NCBI RefSeq assembly: GCF_905147365.1
Contig: NC_056423.1
Span: forward strand, 9,528,501-9,592,500
Source of the DNA: Aricia agestis
Lineage: Eukaryota > Arthropoda > Insecta > Lepidoptera > Lycaenidae
Reading direction: 5' to 3'
DNA length: 64,000 bases
Part shown: positions 62,205 through 64,000 of the stretch, in pieces
How positions within the stretch are numbered: the stretch's first letter is position 1
Layout of the letters: each line of letters starts with the position of its first letter
Made by a program: the position numbers and the translations under genes
Notes under the pieces: generated by a model
The model's database searches: none
Seen by the model: the letters and a program-made list of their open reading frames with translations, nothing else
Told to the model about the DNA's origin: nothing

Positions 62205-62599
62205 ACAAATACCTAACATTGATATTATGTCATATGAAATATGAATTTTTAAAATAAAGTTGCTGTTCAAAATAAAGTCTGTAATCTAAGCCATTCAAAA
62301 TGTATTCAACTACAGTACTAATCTTTTTAGTGACATTTCAGACTGACCTTTACGACTTTTACTATTGCGTCCGACGGTCGTACGACATACTATCGCATAC
62401 GACATTGTAATGACATGTCGTAAGGTTCTATTAAAAAGGTATTAAGTCGATAACTGCCAATTTCCTATGACGATATTGATGTTTCATAATGCTGTGTTTC
62501 ATTCACTGTTAGGACAACCGGTGTGTCGCTTCGATCTTGTGATTGCAATAGTTGATGGTATGCCATGATTGTCGACGATTGTATAGAAAAGTCTTTTCT
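62205..62599. other. Nothing recognised
   Basis: CATTTCAG|ACTGACCTTTACG at 62337 looks like a splice acceptor, but no donor follows before a stop. Confidence 0.35.
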
Positions 62600-62690
62600 T
62601 TCATTTAGCACACGGGGGCTGTATATTTTTCGGGAGAAAAAATATCCTAAGTATATCCTTTCCCGGGACTCAAGTAAGCATCGAAAATAT
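62600..62690 (-). mobile_element. Lep1-type Helitron fragment
   Basis: CACGGGGGCTGTATATTTTTCGGG, AAAAATATCCTAAGTATATCC and TTTCCCGGGACTCAAG keep the reversed Helitron order. Confidence 0.55.
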
Positions 62691-62929
62691 TGGTATGAAT
62701 TGAAAATATTCAATTTACAACAAAAAAAACCTGGATATTGTATAATTTACACAAAGTTTGTGAGTCGTGATTGGTATTCAGTAAGCGAGCGGTCGGTTCG
62801 CCTGATGAGATAAACCAACCTCTGACCCGCACACATTTGAAATTGTAATGTAATCCTTATGACGTTTTACGACAGGAAATAAACGCCCTGTTAGGAAACG
62901 TTGATCTTATTCAAAGACTGATCCTTACT

Positions 62930-63300
62930 AATATTAAATGCAAAAGTCTGTCTGTATCCTCTTTACGCTTAAACAGCTGAAACGATTTAAATAAATTTTG
63001 GTGTAGGGATACTTTGAGCGGGCCCCTAGACGAGCAATTTTATTGCGCAATATCACTTATTTCGTAATATTATTGACCGTCTAGACTAGAGTTCTAAACT
63101 CTAGGGTTTATGTCATCGCGCTTTCAATCTAACTTGCAAAAGAACTGTTCGAGAAATTGAAGCGTCATATTATTGCACAATACAATCGATCGTCTGGAAG
63201 CCGGCTAAAAAAGGGAAAGGACATAGGACTTTTTTTTTGCGAAAAAATGTTCTTCCCGCGCTAGTGGAAATGAAGCCTTGTTGCGCCTTTCCGCGTAGTC
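62930..63300 (+). mobile_element. Lep1-type Helitron split by a MITE
   Basis: The left part is 62930-63018 (ACTAATATTAAATGCAAAAG, CTGTCTGTATCCTCTTTACGC, GGATACTTTGAGC). The right part is 63212-63300 (GGGAAAGGACATAGGAC, GAAAAAATGTTC, CTTGTTGCGCC). The break is within the GAGTCCCGGGAAAGG block. Confidence 0.65.
63019..63211 (+). mobile_element. MITE inserted in a Helitron
   Basis: GGGCCCCTAGACGAGCAATTT and TATTGCGCAATATCA at the left are roughly inverse to TATTATTGCACAATAC, CGATCGTCTGG and AAGCCGGC at the right. AACTCTAGGG/TAGAGTTC forms a small central stem. The target duplication is not certain. Confidence 0.6.
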
Positions 63301-64000
63301 TACTTATCTGTGTAATTTCATTAAATTCGGTAGTTTTTCAAACAGACTATTTTTTCCGCTAAAGACTACTAATAATAAAAAACTAGCTAAAGAGTACACT
63401 CCCAACATAATATTATATTTCATAACATAGTCTTATTATGTCAATAAGCTTCTATAATTCCAAGAACCTAAACAAATACTATCCTTTATCAAGCCCAGAC
63501 TAGTTGCCGTCTAAACAATAGAGAGGGGTATTTCCCCCCACAAAAGGGTGTATGTGTTTCGTATGTCCTCACTGAAGCAACAAAATAATTATACCCTGGC
63601 GGCTGGCGACAATTCTGACATCATGCTTGCAGTACAATTAGACATTTTGAAACTATGTTAGTACTTATGTACTTACTTATTTCTTAACATCCCAAGTCGC
63701 TGACATGAAATAGGTGTTTCAAAATGTGTAACAAGACATTCTCCACAACTATATCGTATAGGTTATTAATGCTTTGGAAATTGCACATTATACCGGAAAA
63801 GACTTAAATGAAAATATAATATTAGGTACTCACACTACAAAAGACTAAATAGCAGCAGTAGAAAGACAGGGAGATACGTCTTATTAATCTTATTATTCAT
63901 ACGAAGGATACTCGATAATTTTCCGGTCACCCTTTTTTACCCATCACTAAAAGAGTCATAACTTCATAAGCAATTAATTAGGAAAGTAATTTTTTTGCCT
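63301..64000. other. Right end of window, nothing recognised
   Basis: No exon, SINE or bounded element could be supported in the last 700 bases. Confidence 0.35.

Noticed and set aside
62337..62415. Third exon of the secreted-protein gene
   Set aside because: The acceptor TTTCAG fits phase 0 and 22 codons are open, but no convincing donor precedes the stop.

Overview
The window looks like a stretch of a lepidopteran (moth or butterfly) nuclear genome. It is AT-rich and gene-poor and is packed with interspersed repeats. The diagnostic ones are about 20 short non-autonomous Helitrons of the Lep1/MINE type (5' TC, 3' hairpin plus CTAG, inserted between A and T), 15 copies of an A-tailed SINE-like family (called SINE-A here), two tRNA-headed SINE families (SINE-B, SINE-C), LINE and RTE 3' tails, and many foldback MITEs.

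Two things stand out from this background. (1) At 4567-8657 lies an apparently intact 4.1-kb DNA transposon. It has 31-bp terminal inverted repeats (30/31 identical), a TATA duplication on both sides, an uninterrupted 849-codon transposase-like gene (5615-8164), and a set of ACAGTCCCCTG-type subterminal repeats, two of which form a perfect 14-bp-stem hairpin. I could not place it confidently in a named superfamily. (2) The host gene is almost invisible to an ORF scan. A 22-base coding exon (14877-14898) with a good splice donor fits, in phase, a 122-base exon at 57118-57239. Together they encode a signal peptide and the start of a secreted protein. If this is right, most of the window (14899-57117, about 42 kb) is the gene's first coding intron, and the 3' exons lie past the right edge or were not seen.

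Layout: 1-4566 is a pile of Helitron, SINE and MITE remnants. 4567-8657 is the transposon. 8658-14735 holds MITEs, a SINE/hexanucleotide/SINE mosaic and a 5'-truncated LINE with a degraded ORF2 C-terminus. 14736-14898 is a GC-rich promoter-like stretch with exon 1. 14899-57117 is intron filled with repeats. 57118-57239 is exon 2. 57240-64000 is more repeat-rich sequence. Several insertions can be dated relative to each other because one element sits inside another with a clean target-site duplication: a TTAA MITE in a Helitron, a hAT MITE in an RTE-like repeat that has an empty paralogue in the same window, a hAT MITE inside a long-TIR element, and SINE-B inside a MITE.

No rRNA, functional tRNA gene, CRISPR array or bacterial-type operon was seen. 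Superfamily names for MITEs rest only on terminal sequence and target-site duplication length.
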